Assembly: GCA_947650285.1 (NCBI GenBank)
Contig: CANTFL010000195.1
Location: 62,001 to 126,000, forward strand
Direction of reading: 5' to 3'
Length of the DNA: 64,000 nucleotides
DNA from: Hyaloperonospora brassicae
Lineage: Eukaryota; Oomycota; Peronosporomycetes; Peronosporales; Peronosporaceae
Each line of letters opens with the position of its first letter. The first letter of the stretch is position 1. The notes beneath the pieces were generated by a model that ran no database searches, was not told the DNA's origin, and saw only the letters and a program-made list of their open reading frames with translations. The translations under genes and the position numbers were made by a program. Below are positions 10,824-24,300 of this stretch, one piece after another.

Positions 10824-12083
10824 ACAGGATTCGACCAACTCAAGAAGAAGGCACCGAACGAGATGTGGCCATTGCAGCTTGCAGCAACGCTTTCGTGCCG
10901 TCATTGCATGACTATGACTGATAGAGCAAACATGTTCCACACCATTGCCACTTGCCTTGTAAAGTCAACACGAGCAGTGCAATCCACTTCTGTGCGTCCT
11001 CGAGCCACACGTCGAAGCGCAACTCCGGCAAGTGACATGCGCTCGAACTTCCTTCAACATGGCTACTTCTCATGGTGTCACGGATCTTATATCGCGTCCG
11101 CGCAACGCAGTGGTGTTGCCAATAGCAGCATTATGGATAACAACCATGACGATACAGGCTCCTGTCAAGTATACCCACCTGTGCACATCACATATCTCTT
11201 GTTGGTCGCAAGTTGGTCCACATGAGCGCATGACTGCCGCTTCAATCTGAAGCTAACGGTGCCACTGACGATGTGCTTCGCAAGGTCAGCGAACTATGCG
11301 TCAAGCTGTTTACTCCTTTCCTGATCGATATCGCTCGTCTTCTGTACTTTGCTGAGGTACTTGAGAGCTGAGGGATGCAGATGTTACAGGTGGAATGCTC
11401 ATCCAGCTATCTGCACTTATGCACAATCTGTGTAGATGCCGTTCGGTTACAGACCACAGAGTGTGTTCAGGTTTGCTGGTGTGGGCCATTTTGATATCGC
11501 TCGTGATACGTGTTCTTCCACACTTGGGCATTCAGTAGTCGTCCTGCAGTCTTTGGCGATGGCATCCGTTGAGTCAACGAGGAACTGTCAAGCAATGACT
11601 GACGACTGGTTCATGAGAGAAGCTTGAGCACGCCGACTATACTGGCAGCAGCTATAATGTTCGCGACAAGAATGTGTAGAGAGGCCGCTCGGCATGTGCG
11701 TTCCGCGACAATATCGGATTGTAAACGAGTACAGAAGCGCGTTAGTGCGTCATTGTCGTCATGACATCTGTACACGATAGCACACCGAGTTGTTGCATTT
11801 GTTGCGCCTGAAGTTGCTCAGGTGCCACAACTCTCTTGGCTTCTCATCGATTCACACCCCTTCAGCGTCTTGTTTGGCTCACTACTCCTTCGTGTGGTAC
11901 CAGCATGTGCTACCAGTTCGCGCACTTCGCATCGCCTACTTTTCAATAGGGAGGTCGCTACGCTGACCCCACTCCGACCACGATCCGTCGTACACGGGCG
12001 CCCTGTAGCGACAAAGCAAGCGACGAAAGCACAGAGTTAGGTCAAAACTATTGGCAAAGCCTGAGCTGAAGAATAACGAGTGC
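10824..12083. other. interval without a convincing gene
   Basis: About 1.26 kb between the methyltransferase and the sulfurtransferase. One short plus-strand stretch near 11250-11345 (DVLRKVSELCVKLFTPFLIDIARLLYFAE) has protein-like composition and is followed by a possible GTACTT donor. I could not link it to other exons or to a family. The remaining open stretches look like noise. Possibly a decayed gene. Confidence 0.3.
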
Positions 12084-13574
12084 TTACTTCTCCAGTGGCT
12101 TGCCGATCAAATGCAGGCCGAAGGTGAGAATGCTCGCAGTCACTCCAGATCCGCAGCTGTTTATGCAAACGCAGGGACACAACGACATCGAAGACAATAG
12201 TCCCGGCATGTAAATGACAAACTCTTATCGTGAATTGCAGTACCCGTCAAGCAATACAAATGTCTATGCGTACGTGGTAATGACCGGACTAGTGTCGTCC
12301 ACCTTGACATCTACAATGCAGCCGCCCAAGAACGTCAGGAAATGTCCAACAGTACGTACAAAAACAAACGTACTCGCTTCGGCGAAGGCGCTTTCGATAT
12401 CAGCAAGGTCTCGGAATAGCTGACGCATAGTATCGCAATATTAGCATCCGCAAAAGCACACTTTGCATGCTTGAGAGTTTGAATGACCCACCGAGAAGTC
12501 GTCTGAGTGGACAATCTTGTCATACGGCACGTTGGTAGATCCTGGAATGTGTCCCGCACGCATGCCTGGGCGTGGCTCCTGCATCGACAGGCGACAAGTT
12601 AGTAACAAAGCAATACTAGTAGCATCGCCAACACGACTACTGAACCTACCGGGTCCTTGCCGTAGAAGCGCACGGCTCCCCGCGCGTCCAGGATCTGCGT
12701 GTCCGAGCCAATTTTGGCCAGCACGTCCTTCCACGACACAACAAGAGCTTCGTTGACACGGGCCTTGTACGGGGCGCCCGCTGCCACCTTTTGCGGCTCC
12801 CCCGTTTCCACTTGACGTTCCTCTTTTGCCCACTTGGTGATCCCTCCTGACAGAAAGCAAAGCGACCCACACACGTCACACACCTGCTACAGCCCTCAGC
12901 CTGTCGTCAGGAGCTACACTCACCGTTGAGAATGTGCACACTGTCGTGCCCAAAGAGCTTAAACGTCCACCAGCAGCGCGCGGGACTGAGGGCGCCACAT
13001 CAACGCCGCAACTGTCAGTCAGCTCTTCACTTTATCCTCCTACAAGTGCAGCCACTTATTGGTCCACGCACCTGAAGCAATTGCGGCCGCCGTAGACCAC
13101 AACCGTATCGTCGTTTTGCACGCCCAGACGCGCCATAGCCGTCTCAAACGTCTCCGCTAGTGCAGTCAGCACGACAACGAACGTCAACACAGTCTCACAG
13201 CCCATCGCGCAGCCCACTCGTGCGGGTGGGTACCCACCTGTGGGCACCATATGCGGCAGATCCGACGTCCCGTCTGCGATCGTCTGAATATCGAAGAACT
13301 GGGCGCCCGGAAGGCGCTGCGAGGCGAACTCGCTCTTGGGGTCTCGGCTCTTGTCCAGGTACCAGGACGCGTCGAGGAAGCGCACGCGAGGGCCGCTGCG
13401 GTCGTGCGACAGCGCCTGCGCCTCTTCGGTGGAGAGGAGAGGCGACATGGAGGAGGTGGCTGCGTGGGACGAGGCGCGGGCGGAGCGAAGGGGCGACGAG
13501 GGGGAGCGGCGGACGAGCGTAAGCATCGGACGGGAGCGACTGTGTGAGCTGTTGGGATGGGAGTGAAATGGCAT
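12084..13574 (-). CDS. 3-mercaptopyruvate / thiosulfate sulfurtransferase
   Basis: Tandem-rhodanese enzyme that transfers sulfur from 3-mercaptopyruvate or thiosulfate to an acceptor, usually in mitochondria and cytosol. Exons by phase: 13574-13238, 13156-13072, 12985-12924, 12846-12650, 12578-12492, then three short exons ending at stop 12084. First rhodanese domain: VRFLDASWYLDKSRDP, LPGAQFFDI, DDTVVVYGG, WWTFKLFGHDSVHILNGG. Second: LDARGAVRFYGKDPEPRPGMRAGHIPGSTNVPYDKI and the active-site loop TTCGSGVTAS with the catalytic cysteine, split by an intron just before it. The N-terminus is Ser/Arg-rich with no acidic residue for about 50 positions, typical of a mitochondrial presequence. In-frame ATGs at 13574, 13526 and near 13448 could give mitochondrial and cytosolic forms, as for the human and yeast relatives. 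Confidence 0.88.
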
Positions 13575-14074
13575 ACAAAGGGCGAGAGGTTGAAGAGCGA
13601 TGGGTACACGTGGGTGGATGCATGTGATTGGCTCGATTGGTGCTGGCAGGTATGTTGAAGGTGACTTGGCGACAAAAGATGACGTAGGAAACGTAAAGCG
13701 GCCGATAGATGTCGAGAGTATGCGTCATCATACGTATCTATCTATCGATCCACCTATCCATCTATCTATCTATCTATCCATCTATCGATCGACATATTTT
13801 GATATCGTTTGTCCTTTTGCTAGGCGTGACTGTCGATGTCGAGCGATTATAGCTTTGTGCAAATTGTACGACGAGGTCTGCCACCTCTTCTTGGCCGGAC
13901 CCTGTAACTTACCTCGCGCGCAATCCGCTGCAATCAGGGTGACTAGTATGCCTTGCAGCTCCAAGAGCCACTACAAGCGTAAGGACACATCCAATGCGCG
14001 CTATAGCAAACACTTTGTCACTACAATCTTGTCTCGAGAAATGCTGCAAAGAGAGCCGAATGCACTGTCACGCA
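13575..14074. other. intergenic region with a TATC-type microsatellite
   Basis: Contains an imperfect (CTAT)n tract at about 13735-13793 (CTATCTATCGATCCACCTATCCATCTATC..). The rest shows no supported gene; a long plus-strand open frame through the tract is an artefact of low stop density in the repeat. Confidence 0.6.
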
Positions 14075-14450
14075 CCACCCCGTTGTCGACATTGTTGATC
14101 CCTGACACACAGTGTGGGTGCAGCACAGTCTTTACGGCAATTACGATCAGCAGCTCGCTACCTTTCGCACGGTTCAGCCGTCGTCGGCAGCTCGGGACCG
14201 TCAACATGTTTGGCCGTCAGGATGGACGTCATGTGGAGCGCTGCATGGAAACGAATACCACGAGCACAGAGTCGTCGCTAACTATGCTATGGTGGCGTGT
14301 TTTGCACTACTGTACCAATCCCCTGGGCTTATTGTGGTAAGGCGCCACTCGACAGTACGAAGAATGCGCTGATCATCGTGCTGCAAGAGCGCGTGGCGAA
14401 ACGGACGACGGATCCAAAGTCAAGTGGATATCAACTTTGTGCCTACAGCC
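14075..14450 (+). pseudogene. broken coding fragment of unrecognised family
   Basis: A plus-strand segment with strong protein-like composition reads HSLYGNYDQQLATFRTVQ, then RDRQHVWPSGWTSC and NEYHEHRVVANYAMVACFALLYQSPGLIV. After an apparent frame change near 14335 it continues as NALIIVLQERVAKRTTDP and GYQLCAYSRR before a TAA. A TGA interrupts the upstream part. No start codon, splice sites or upstream exons were found. I do not recognise the family. The pattern of one stop and one shift fits a recently decayed gene copy. Confidence 0.45.
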
Positions 14451-14691
14451 GTCGATAAAAAGGGACAACATTGTGGCGAGGTCGTCGATGCTTTGACTTC
14501 TGCGGGTAAGACATCAGCTATGTCATCAACAGATTCCTCAGTCGGTCGTACTCTACTACTGCCCTCTCTTTATGTAATCGCTTTTCTAGCACACTTACCG
14601 GTCAAACCTCAATTTCGCATCTGGGCGACTGGTCCCTGCCGTGTCGAGCGCGATAGCGCTACAAACGTTAGAGTGACCTAAAGCCTGTCTA

Positions 14692-14756
14692 GCGAAATGT
14701 TCGGTCGAGACTGATTGGCGAAATGTTCGGCTGAGACGGATTGACGAAATGTTCGG
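14692..14756. repeat. 26-bp tandem repeat upstream of the next gene
   Basis: The unit GCGAAATGTTCGGTCGAGAC plus TGATTG occurs at 14692, 14718 and, partly, 14744, an exact 26-bp period with few changes. It lies about 110-170 bp before the start codon at 14863, so it is in the likely promoter or 5' UTR and contains upstream ATGs. Confidence 0.75.
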
Positions 14757-14862
14757 TAAAGGTGATCATGGAGTGTGCTTCGACCAATTACGTCGATTGC
14801 ATGCTTAGAATTGACTGAAAGCGAAGACCTCAGCAAATATTTGAGTCCCGTCACAATTCGAC

Positions 14863-16966
14863 ATGAGCCAAGAGCGAGATGCGGCCGAGACGTGGGACTT
14901 GAAGTGGATGGCAGCGGTCCTACAGAGCTCGGAAGCGTATGAAGCAGCGCTCGAGACGGCAGAGGTATGTGTGACGACGACTCGCTGTCTTGTGACAGAG
15001 CAGAAGAGACAGATCGCAGTTACACTTTTGCGTTGTGTCGTGGGTAGTTTCCTGGCTTACTGTTGACAGCGCTGGAGGAGCTGTTGAAGGCTCCAGAGGC
15101 TAATGCAGCGCAGCTACAAGAGCTGTTTGACATTTGTACGTGAGATCACAGCTACCAGTGATTCTCTTTCGATGGTGCACGTGACACCGACCGACGCTGA
15201 CAATTCTGACGTTCAGTGCTGCAGATGATTGAGTTCCCCATTGACTCGGAGCTGCACCCGGACACTGTGACGTTACTGCACTCATCCCGAAACTGGGCGA
15301 TCCAGACGCTACTAGACGTCGAAGTAGGCCAAGCAAGAGTCATGGATGAAGCTCTACTGCACTCCCCAACGACGATGCCCAAGTGTTTGCAGCACATGCA
15401 GTCCACTCTATTCGTATCGGCGCCTTGCCGAAGTGCAGATGTAGAAATGGAACTGATTGAGTCGATGCTCGTGGCACTGGAAGACGAAGCAGATAGCGAC
15501 ACGATCTCCGATGTCTTGGAAATGTGCGCGGCAAGTTTACAGAATGACTCGGGCTTCCTGGAGTTCGCGGAGACGGCGTTGTCAGGAAAGTCTGAATCGT
15601 TGAAACTGGGCAGTGGTTTCCTCAAACGATTGTATGATCGGATACCTAGACAGCTGCGCGCAGACGAGGGAATAGTCGAGCATGATGTGCGGCGTGGACG
15701 GCGATTGTTCGACGCACTAACTCTCGAAAGCAGAGTCCGTGTGTGGGCGAACCACCTCCCTAGTTGGCGGACACAGTTGCAGACTTGGATGTTAGCAGCG
15801 CATCGATCGCCACTCGAGCCCATTAGCTCTGTTGTACGTGACAGATGGTGGTCTCAGGATGACTCAAGTACAGATGGCATTTTCGTGACGTGCCGGCGCC
15901 ATTCGCACTTGTACGTCACATTCATTGAGTGGTGCAGATGTCATGTGCATCTGCTGTCATCGTGCCGTGGCATGGAGTTAGTGAGTATGGTATCTCAGAG
16001 CACTCGACCAGAAAACTCAGCACGTCTCTTCGGTCGCCAACTACTGAGCCACGTGCCGCTGGACGGTTGGTCATTGGGGAGCTGGTCGTGTGACCAGCGA
16101 CAACAAGCGTTCACCACGATACAGATGAATCTCGAGCGTCTACAAAAGTCGTGCAGTACGTCAGACGTTGTGTGGCAATACGAGTGGATCGGAATACTGG
16201 AACGGTCTCACCTGCTTCATGAAGCGCTGGAGCTTACGTTTCAAAGTGGCACGGACAGCAATAAGATTCACATGAACAACGGGGACCAATGTGCAGCTCA
16301 GAGCTCTGTAAAGTTCTTCAGCTGGTTTCACTCATTCCATACACCAGAATCTGCTGATGAAATCGCTTCGCTGCTTCTGATGCTGTCGTCGAAGCTCAAG
16401 GTGCCGGAAATGTGCAGTGGCGCGCAATGGCTGAGGCGAAGTCGCGCTGACTTTGGGTCCCTTCCCATTCTACGTCTTCGTCTTGTGTGGTTTTGGCTGT
16501 TGAAAAGCATTGATGATCACTTGCATGCGCGTACGGTCATGTGTGACGATCGCGCTGTTACATTGGCCACAACCGATGTGCTCGAGTCCATCGAGTATGT
16601 CTTTCGGCGCTTTACGCCGCAAAGAGCTAAACGGTGAGATCTGTCGTGACTTGGATCGCATGTCTACACCAGTGACTCACGCGCTGCTTTTGCTGTCATG
16701 TCATTAGGCCGTTCCAAGTAGAACTTGTCACGCAACTACTCGTTGAGCTCGAGTGGCGGGTAACAAACACACGATGCGAGACAAAGAGCAAGATTTGGGG
16801 CGTGATTGAGCCTGTGCGGGTTTGGCTGGCAAAGGTCGTGAGCTTGATGCAGCTCGAAGAGCAAGCTGTGCATCAGAAAGACAACAGAATGGGCTACGGC
16901 AGCCGCAGGAACGCGGCAAACGACGTGGAGCACTTGGCTACTCGCCTGGAGCAGTTGCTTTGTTAA
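14863..16966 (+). CDS. conserved-looking helical protein of unknown function
   Basis: Multi-exon gene with a large central exon (about 15216-16633, phase-joined to 16708-16966 by a 74-bp GTGAGA..TTAG intron). Upstream exons at 14863-about 14968 and about 15068-15132 join to give MSQERDAAETWDLKWMAAVL.. through LEELLKAPEANAAQLQEL. The first donor is ambiguous: canonical GTATGT is out of phase, while GTGTGA four bases later keeps the frame. The product (about 600 residues) is rich in leucine, tryptophan and short amphipathic helices, with no signal peptide, membrane span or catalytic motif seen. Composition recalls helical-repeat scaffolds, but I do not recognise a family and assign no function. 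It ends 113 bp from the convergent QPRT gene. Confidence 0.7.
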
Positions 16967-17079
16967 AAGCAAAATAGCTGCTATCATTGCAACACTCGCT
17001 CAGTCATCGCCATTCCGCTAACGGACGATGCGCGACCGCTATGGTGACTCAGTAACGCTCGCGCGCTCGGACTGACGCT

Positions 17080-18115
<1,036 letters not shown>

Positions 18116-18624
18116 GTCGGTCGCGCCCGCCGTGTGTCCGGTTCTCTCTCGGTCTGAAGCCGACGATCCGATGAGAAACGAATACGAAACGCGGATTTCT
18201 ACCGCGCGTGAAGTAGTCGCGAAGTTAGAAACCGAGCGAGGAACAGAGACGTGGCGACCGTGCCACACGCGACCGCCTCGGTCGGACAGAGGCCGGTGGA
18301 GGGCACTTCGCGTGGTGCACACCAAGTAGAAGTCCGCCACCCGCGATCCTTCCTTCCTGCAGCGCGCGCCCTCCATACGCAGCCCAAAGTGCCCGCACCG
18401 ACCCCTCGCACCAGTCACAACTCACTCGCGCTGGACCCGTCGAGGCCGAGGCAACCGACCGATCGACGCAGACCGAGTCCACCACAGCTGCATCGTCTCT
18501 ACATCTCCCGTCCCCCCCTCTCTCTCTCTCCCGCCACGCAGAGGTCCCCTGTCCCACGCGCGCCGCCCTGGCCCACGCCAACGTCAACAGCAACGACCAT
18601 CACTCTCCCAACGCCGTATCTTCT
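18116..18624. promoter_or_regulatory. divergent intergenic region QPRT / Mei2-like gene
   Basis: 509 bp between two divergent start codons, so it must carry both promoters unless a distant 5' exon exists. A pyrimidine-rich tract CCCCCCTCTCTCTCTCTCCC lies near 18513-18535, about 100 bp before the Mei2-like ATG. I did not find a clear oomycete initiator. Long open frames across it on both strands reflect high GC rather than coding. Confidence 0.5.
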
Positions 18625-21051
18625 ATGTACAGCCCACCCGCCGCCCCAACAGCGCGTCCCGACCGCAGTGGCCACTTGCGCTTCGCCGGCCGCGCGCCCA
18701 ACGCGTCGACTGCTCCGACGGCCTCCGCGTCGCCGCCCGCGTCACCGGCCGCGCGGCAGTCGCTCACGCGCGACGCGCTCTGGGGCTTTGACGACGCACT
18801 GGCGCAGTCGCTGCGGGCGCTCACGTGCGCGCCGAACGCCACTGCCACAGAGAAGCGGCCGCGCAGTTTCTCGGACTACGCGTCGCGCTGGCGAGCGCAC
18901 GGCGAGCGCAGTGAGCTCGGGGCGCTCTGGGACGCCATGAGGACGGACCGTACGTCGCGCCACGTTGTCGTGCGGTGCGGCGCGGGCACGTGGGACGCGG
19001 TGGACGTGCGTCGCGTTGTGGACCGCCTGAACGTACGAGTCGCTCGTGCTGCTGTGTTCGTGGACGTGTGTCGCTGACCTTTTGCTGTTGTGTTGTTGTT
19101 GTCGCTATAATTGTTGTGGTTGTTGTGGTTGTTGTTGTAATTGCAGAACTTTGGGAGTGTGGCGAGAACGTGTCGCGCGTTGACGGCGCACGGACTGCTG
19201 TTTTGCACCTTTTTTGACCTCACGAGTGCCGTCGCGGCGGTCGACCGCTGGCGCGCAGACGCCGACGTCATCAGCTTTTGTCTGCCGTACGAGCTCCCGG
19301 ACGACATCAACTCGGCCACACTGCTCGTGCGGTTCACGCTCCGTGCTGGGCCACCTGTGACAGCCTCAGCACTGCGCCACGTCTGCGCGTGTTTTGGCCA
19401 AGTGGCGAGTGTGTTGCAGGCTGACCCGCAGGTCGCCAAGTACATTGTCGAATACAGCGACTCGCGCGCGCTGCCCGCAGCGCTCAATGGGCTGCACCGC
19501 GCGCTCAATGTGAGCGGGTCGCTGTCTGTCGCTCGCACGACGCCGCCGACGTTGGACTTCGTCAAGCTCAAGCTTTTCCAGGAGTGCTTGAATTGGGCGG
19601 CGACCACGCACCCTCGAGTCACTAGGGCTCGCCCCAAGAGCTTCTCATCGAGTACCACGTCGCTGTTGACATCGCCGACGTCGTCTGTCGCGTCGTCGCT
19701 CAACGCGTCCTTCTTGGATAATGCAAGTGCGAACAGCCCAATGACGCCCGGCACTTCGGCCGAGCTCTCTAGTAGCAGAGAGATCGCTTCTCCTGTGCTC
19801 ATGCCTCAGACAGAACAGCACATTTGGGCAAGGCCGGCGCCGCGAGGCAGGAGCCATTCTTCGTCTTCGTATCGTGGCGGCTCTCTGTCATCGAGCAGCT
19901 TTGACGGATCTCAGACGAGCTCCACGAAGTTGTCAATTTCGTCCCCATGTAGCACAGGCGATCGTGCAAACGACTACTCGCTCTTTCGGGCAGCTCATCG
20001 ATTGCAACCCTTGAACAGCAGTACGACGTCTCCATTGACTGCAAAGCAGCAAGGGTATCATCAGCAGCAACAGCAGCAGCAAGCCTACCACAATCAACGA
20101 GGAAGAGAGCGCGCGCAGACCATGTGTGCCTCGATGAGAAGCAGTGTTGGTAGCTGCGATCCTTTTTGTCAATCTGGCGCAGCTCGCAGTGGCGGACACG
20201 TTAGCGATCATGGCGGCAGCACTGTAGCACGGTCATCCATTGGGCGTCATGATCGAGGTACAGGCGAATTCAACTTGTCGCTCGATAAGGTTGCATCGGG
20301 GGAAGACAAAAGGACGACTTTGATGATCCGCAACATACCAAACAAGTACACACAGCAGATGCTACTCGCAGAAGTCAATCGCAACCACCGCGGTGACTAC
20401 GACTTTTTCTACCTGCCCATCGACTTCAAGAACAAGTGCAACATGGGCTACGCGTTTATCAACTTCATCGAGGCGGCACACATCAAGGCGTTTCATCAGG
20501 AGTTCGACGGCCAGAAGTGGACGAATTTCAACAGCGAAAAAGTCTGTGCCATCTCGTATGCCAGGTTGCAAGGCAAACAGGCGATGATCGCACGTTTTCA
20601 GAATTCAAGCTTGCTGGAAAAACACGAGTCGTACCGCCCGCTCGTTTTCGGCAGTTTTGGTTCCAACCGCGGCAAACCAGAGCCGTTCCCGGCCCCGAAG
20701 CCAATTGCTCACAAAAAGCAGTCAGTGCAAGCACACTCTCCAGCAATGTTTGAAGGTGAAGATTATGGCAACTACGTCGCGCGCCACACGTATGCTCCAC
20801 AGCAGCCACCGCATCGGCCGCAACACGTGCAGTACGAGCACTCACTCGCCGTGCATCCTCCTCAGGGGATGGTTTACACGCCGCAGCATGCCATACCTCC
20901 GCCCTCGACAGCGAACTGGTTTCACGTTGGCATGCCGGCACTGCCGCTGCACTACGTCCGGTCGTACCAGCGAAACGACTCCCAACTGGTCTCACCAATT
21001 TTGTACAGAGTGACCGAGATACCGCCAAACGCGCTGGATCACACGCAGTGA
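18625..21051 (+). CDS. Mei2-like RNA-binding protein
   Basis: Exons 18625-19032 and 19147-21051 (phase 0), 770 residues. The C-terminal Mei2-type RRM (about residues 520-620) is clear: TTLMIRNIPNKYTQQMLLAE is RNP2 and the first helix, and YDFFYLPIDFKNKCNMGYAF and INF are the family-specific RNP1 region. An N-terminal region spanning the intron (VVVRCG..., then NFGSVARTCRALTAHGLLFCTFFD) looks like a degenerate first RRM, followed by VRFTLRAGPP..., a possible second. The middle is Ser/Thr-rich and disordered with a short glutamine run near residue 440. In yeast and plants Mei2 proteins bind meiotic or developmental RNAs; a role in development or sporulation is inferred. The intron has a GTT/GTTGTGG repeat before its acceptor. 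Confidence 0.9.
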
Positions 21052-21320
21052 GACATAGCAGTGTCATGGCAAACGGTGCTGCTGAACCCAGCGTGGCGAC
21101 TGACTCAACGACCAAGCCTGACTTCAAAGTATCTGGCTGCGCTTGTGTACATACCCTTGTTTACTCTTCGGCTTGCCGGGTCAAGGTTGGCCCCCATACT
21201 CACATTGACTGACTGGCACTAGCTCAATAACTCGACCGCAAATACAGCAACTAGCATGTGTACAGCAAATGCAATGCAAGCAATGAGCGCCAGCGCAGTT
21301 GTCACGACAGAGAGCTGCTG

Positions 21321-24300
21321 TCACGTTGCGAACAGGAATCGGAGGTCTTCCTCAGTGAGGCGGCATATCGCGCTCACATTCGCGCCAACAGTCCCTTCGA
21401 AGATCAAGTGCTTCTTCTCTTGAAGCTTCAAGATGCGTTCCTCGACAGTGCCGGCAATGATGAAGCGAGTGGCTTGGATCGGCTTGAACTGGCCCAATCG
21501 ATGAGTACGATCGATGGCTTGGCTTTCGGCAGCAGGGTTCCACCACGGGTCCATCAGGAAAATGCTGTCACAGTGGCAAAGAACGGTTAGCCGACAGTAC
21601 CTGGCGAAGGAACGGCATCGACCATACTTACTGTGACGCGACAGTCAAATTGAGTGCAACACCGCCAGCCTTGAGGCTGATCAGAAACGCTGTCACCGTC
21701 GGGTCGTCACGGAAAGCTTTGATGGTCCGGTCTCGTGCGCTCATGCTCATGTTGCCGGACAGCTTCACGCAATTGATCTTGCCAAGCTGCAGTCGATACT
21801 GGATAATGTCAAGCATGTTCACAAACTGCGAGAAGATGATCGCTTTGCCGGATGGATCACGGATACGCATGAGCTCCAGCTCTTGCATGAGCGCCTCGAC
21901 CTTCGTACTCGACTGGAAGGCGTTGACGTCGGATAATCGGTGCAGAATGCTGTTTCGATGAAAGCTGGACAGCTTCACCGAGTTGCACGATCGGTTGCTA
22001 CTCGACAAGTTGGCAACCTCAGCGGACGCGTCAACAGGTCCAGCGTCTTCGACTGGCAAGGACAGATCAACAGTCAACGCTTTTGTGCACGTTGGGCATG
22101 TTGCTTCTCCGCCGGTCGGAAGCGACTCGATGTATTCCTTCACGCATTCCCGACAAAACTCGTGCCCGCACTTTGCGACCACGCCATCTTCTATGCCCTC
22201 GTGGCAAATCGCGCACGATCCCTCGTCATCCGGACTGCTGCTCTCGCTGGTACCGAACGGCTTCTCTTCCACCAATGACGCGACTGGGTTTGGCAGCTGG
22301 AGTGCCGGGTTCGACTTGGAGTAGATGACGAGATACGGATGGTCCACTGCCTGGCGAAGGCGAATCAGAAGATCGAAGATGTGCGCATAGTTGTTCAGCA
22401 GCGTTCCGGATGAGACGTAGGTGTTGAACTGCGCTTGGCTCTGCGTGTAGATGGCCTCGTAAAAGTCCTTCTCACGCTCGTCCAAGCGATCCTTCCGAAT
22501 GCGCACCAGTTTAGGCGGAAGCGAGATATCGTCCGCACGTCCTTCTTTCGTGCGGCGCAACAGAATCTACACACACATGTCCCAATGCCGCACACTCAAT
22601 GGTGGCAAGATACACTCATAAATCAAATACAAGCGGTACTTACGTGCTGTAGAACATCGTTTTGGAGTCGTTGCATGGCAAGTTTGCCCTCAGCAACATA
22701 GCCGTATGCTTGGATGGGAATGACGACCTTCTTGTTGAAGTACGAGTAGTGCTGAATGGCACTATGCGGGCATTGCACGCACTTTCGGTCTGGGAAGCTA
22801 CATACACAGCGTGCACGTCAGATCATAACAACTCGAGGTCACCGTTGTTGCACAGAAACAGCTTACTTGTAGTCCAGCATCTGACAGTCACACATGTTGC
22901 AGTGGTAATACGCGTATCTCTTCACACGGAGGAACCGCACAAGAGAAAACAGCTCGCCGATGCGGTTTTGTAGCGGGGTGCCTGTAGAAACAACACAGTG
23001 AGACGTGGTCACGACGCACTCGACAGCTCACGTATGCAACGATTGCTTACCTGACAAACACCACCTGTAAGTAGCCTTTAGCTCAAAGACGCCCCGCGCG
23101 GTATTACAATTGCGATCTTTGATGTAGTGTGCCTCGTCGAGAACGATTCTCGTCCACTCGATCTGGTGAAGAGGTGACTTGCCCTTCGTCTTCTGATGGC
23201 TGCGTATCCTGTCATCAAACGCTTTGCTCAATCGCGCATTCGCACGACTTTTCGTCTTTCGAGTCGGCTTTTTCAACTCGTCGTCCTCTTCACTGTCCTC
23301 TCCAGCAGCTTTCTTCTTGCCTTTTCTTTTCTTCTGCTGGCGATCCTGCAGGGCGGTCTTCTGCGCGTCTGGACCACAAAAGTACTTGTTGTGCGATACC
23401 AACTTGTCTGGCAAATACTTCTTCCCACAGTACTTGCACGCAACTTTTGACCAGCCAAGCGTTTTGCGGATCTCGTTCTCAATAATCGAGTACGTCGTAA
23501 GCACAATGTCGTAGGAAGCAATCTTCTCCACCGCATCCAACCGCTTGGGACCATGATGTACGTACACAGAAAGATGACCGGGTTCTACAAACCGCTCGAT
23601 TTCGCTCTTCCATTGCATGACAGCAACCAGAGGGCAGACGACAAGCGTACCCCCACGCGATTTACGACCTGTAGCAGCCTTGGCGCTTGTCGACAGGTCC
23701 ACCTCTCGAGGATTTTCGAGGATGGCCGATAGTGCCTGAATCGTTTTGCCCATTCCCATTTCATCGGCCAGAATGCCGCCTTTGTAATCGCTCTTCTCCT
23801 GTCCAACCATCCACGCCAATGCTTCGAGTTGGTACGGAAGAAGAGTGGCAGTCAAGTACTTTGACGGTTGTTTCTCTGGCATGCGACCTTTTTTGTTGAA
23901 ATGGTCGTCTGCAAGTGGGAGGCGCTCGTCGATCACACCGTTGAGGTCGCTCTGCTCCATGTACTCACGGACACGCTTCTGGTCGGCAGGCTCAAGCTTC
24001 GACAAGCCGTCAATCGGGTCATCGTCGCCTTTCTTCGTCTTTGGACTCTTCTCATCGATAACATCAATGTCCGGTTCTACTTCGACTTCGTTGGCAGCGA
24101 TCCCAGCTTTCAGCCCAATTGCAGTACACTCTAAGTGCTACTCGTGCAATTGACATCCACACATACACCAGTCAGTACTACGGAAGCAAGAGTCGCGTAG
24201 AACAGCAGACGTACCTTGTAGTATGTAGTGTCGCCAAAGATTGAGTGGCGGATGTTGACGCCAACTCGCAATTCCTTGACGAGAAGTTTTTGCTCGCAGC

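Noticed and set aside
13600..14340. 246-codon plus-strand open frame through the TATC microsatellite
   Set aside because: Its composition is dominated by the repeat (YLSIYLSIY..), it has no domain, and it conflicts with the fragment at 14075-14450 in another frame.
18876..19802. 308-codon minus-strand frame opposite the Mei2-like gene
   Set aside because: Ser/Thr/Arg-rich shadow with no motif, running across the plus-strand intron and exon without regard to its splice sites.
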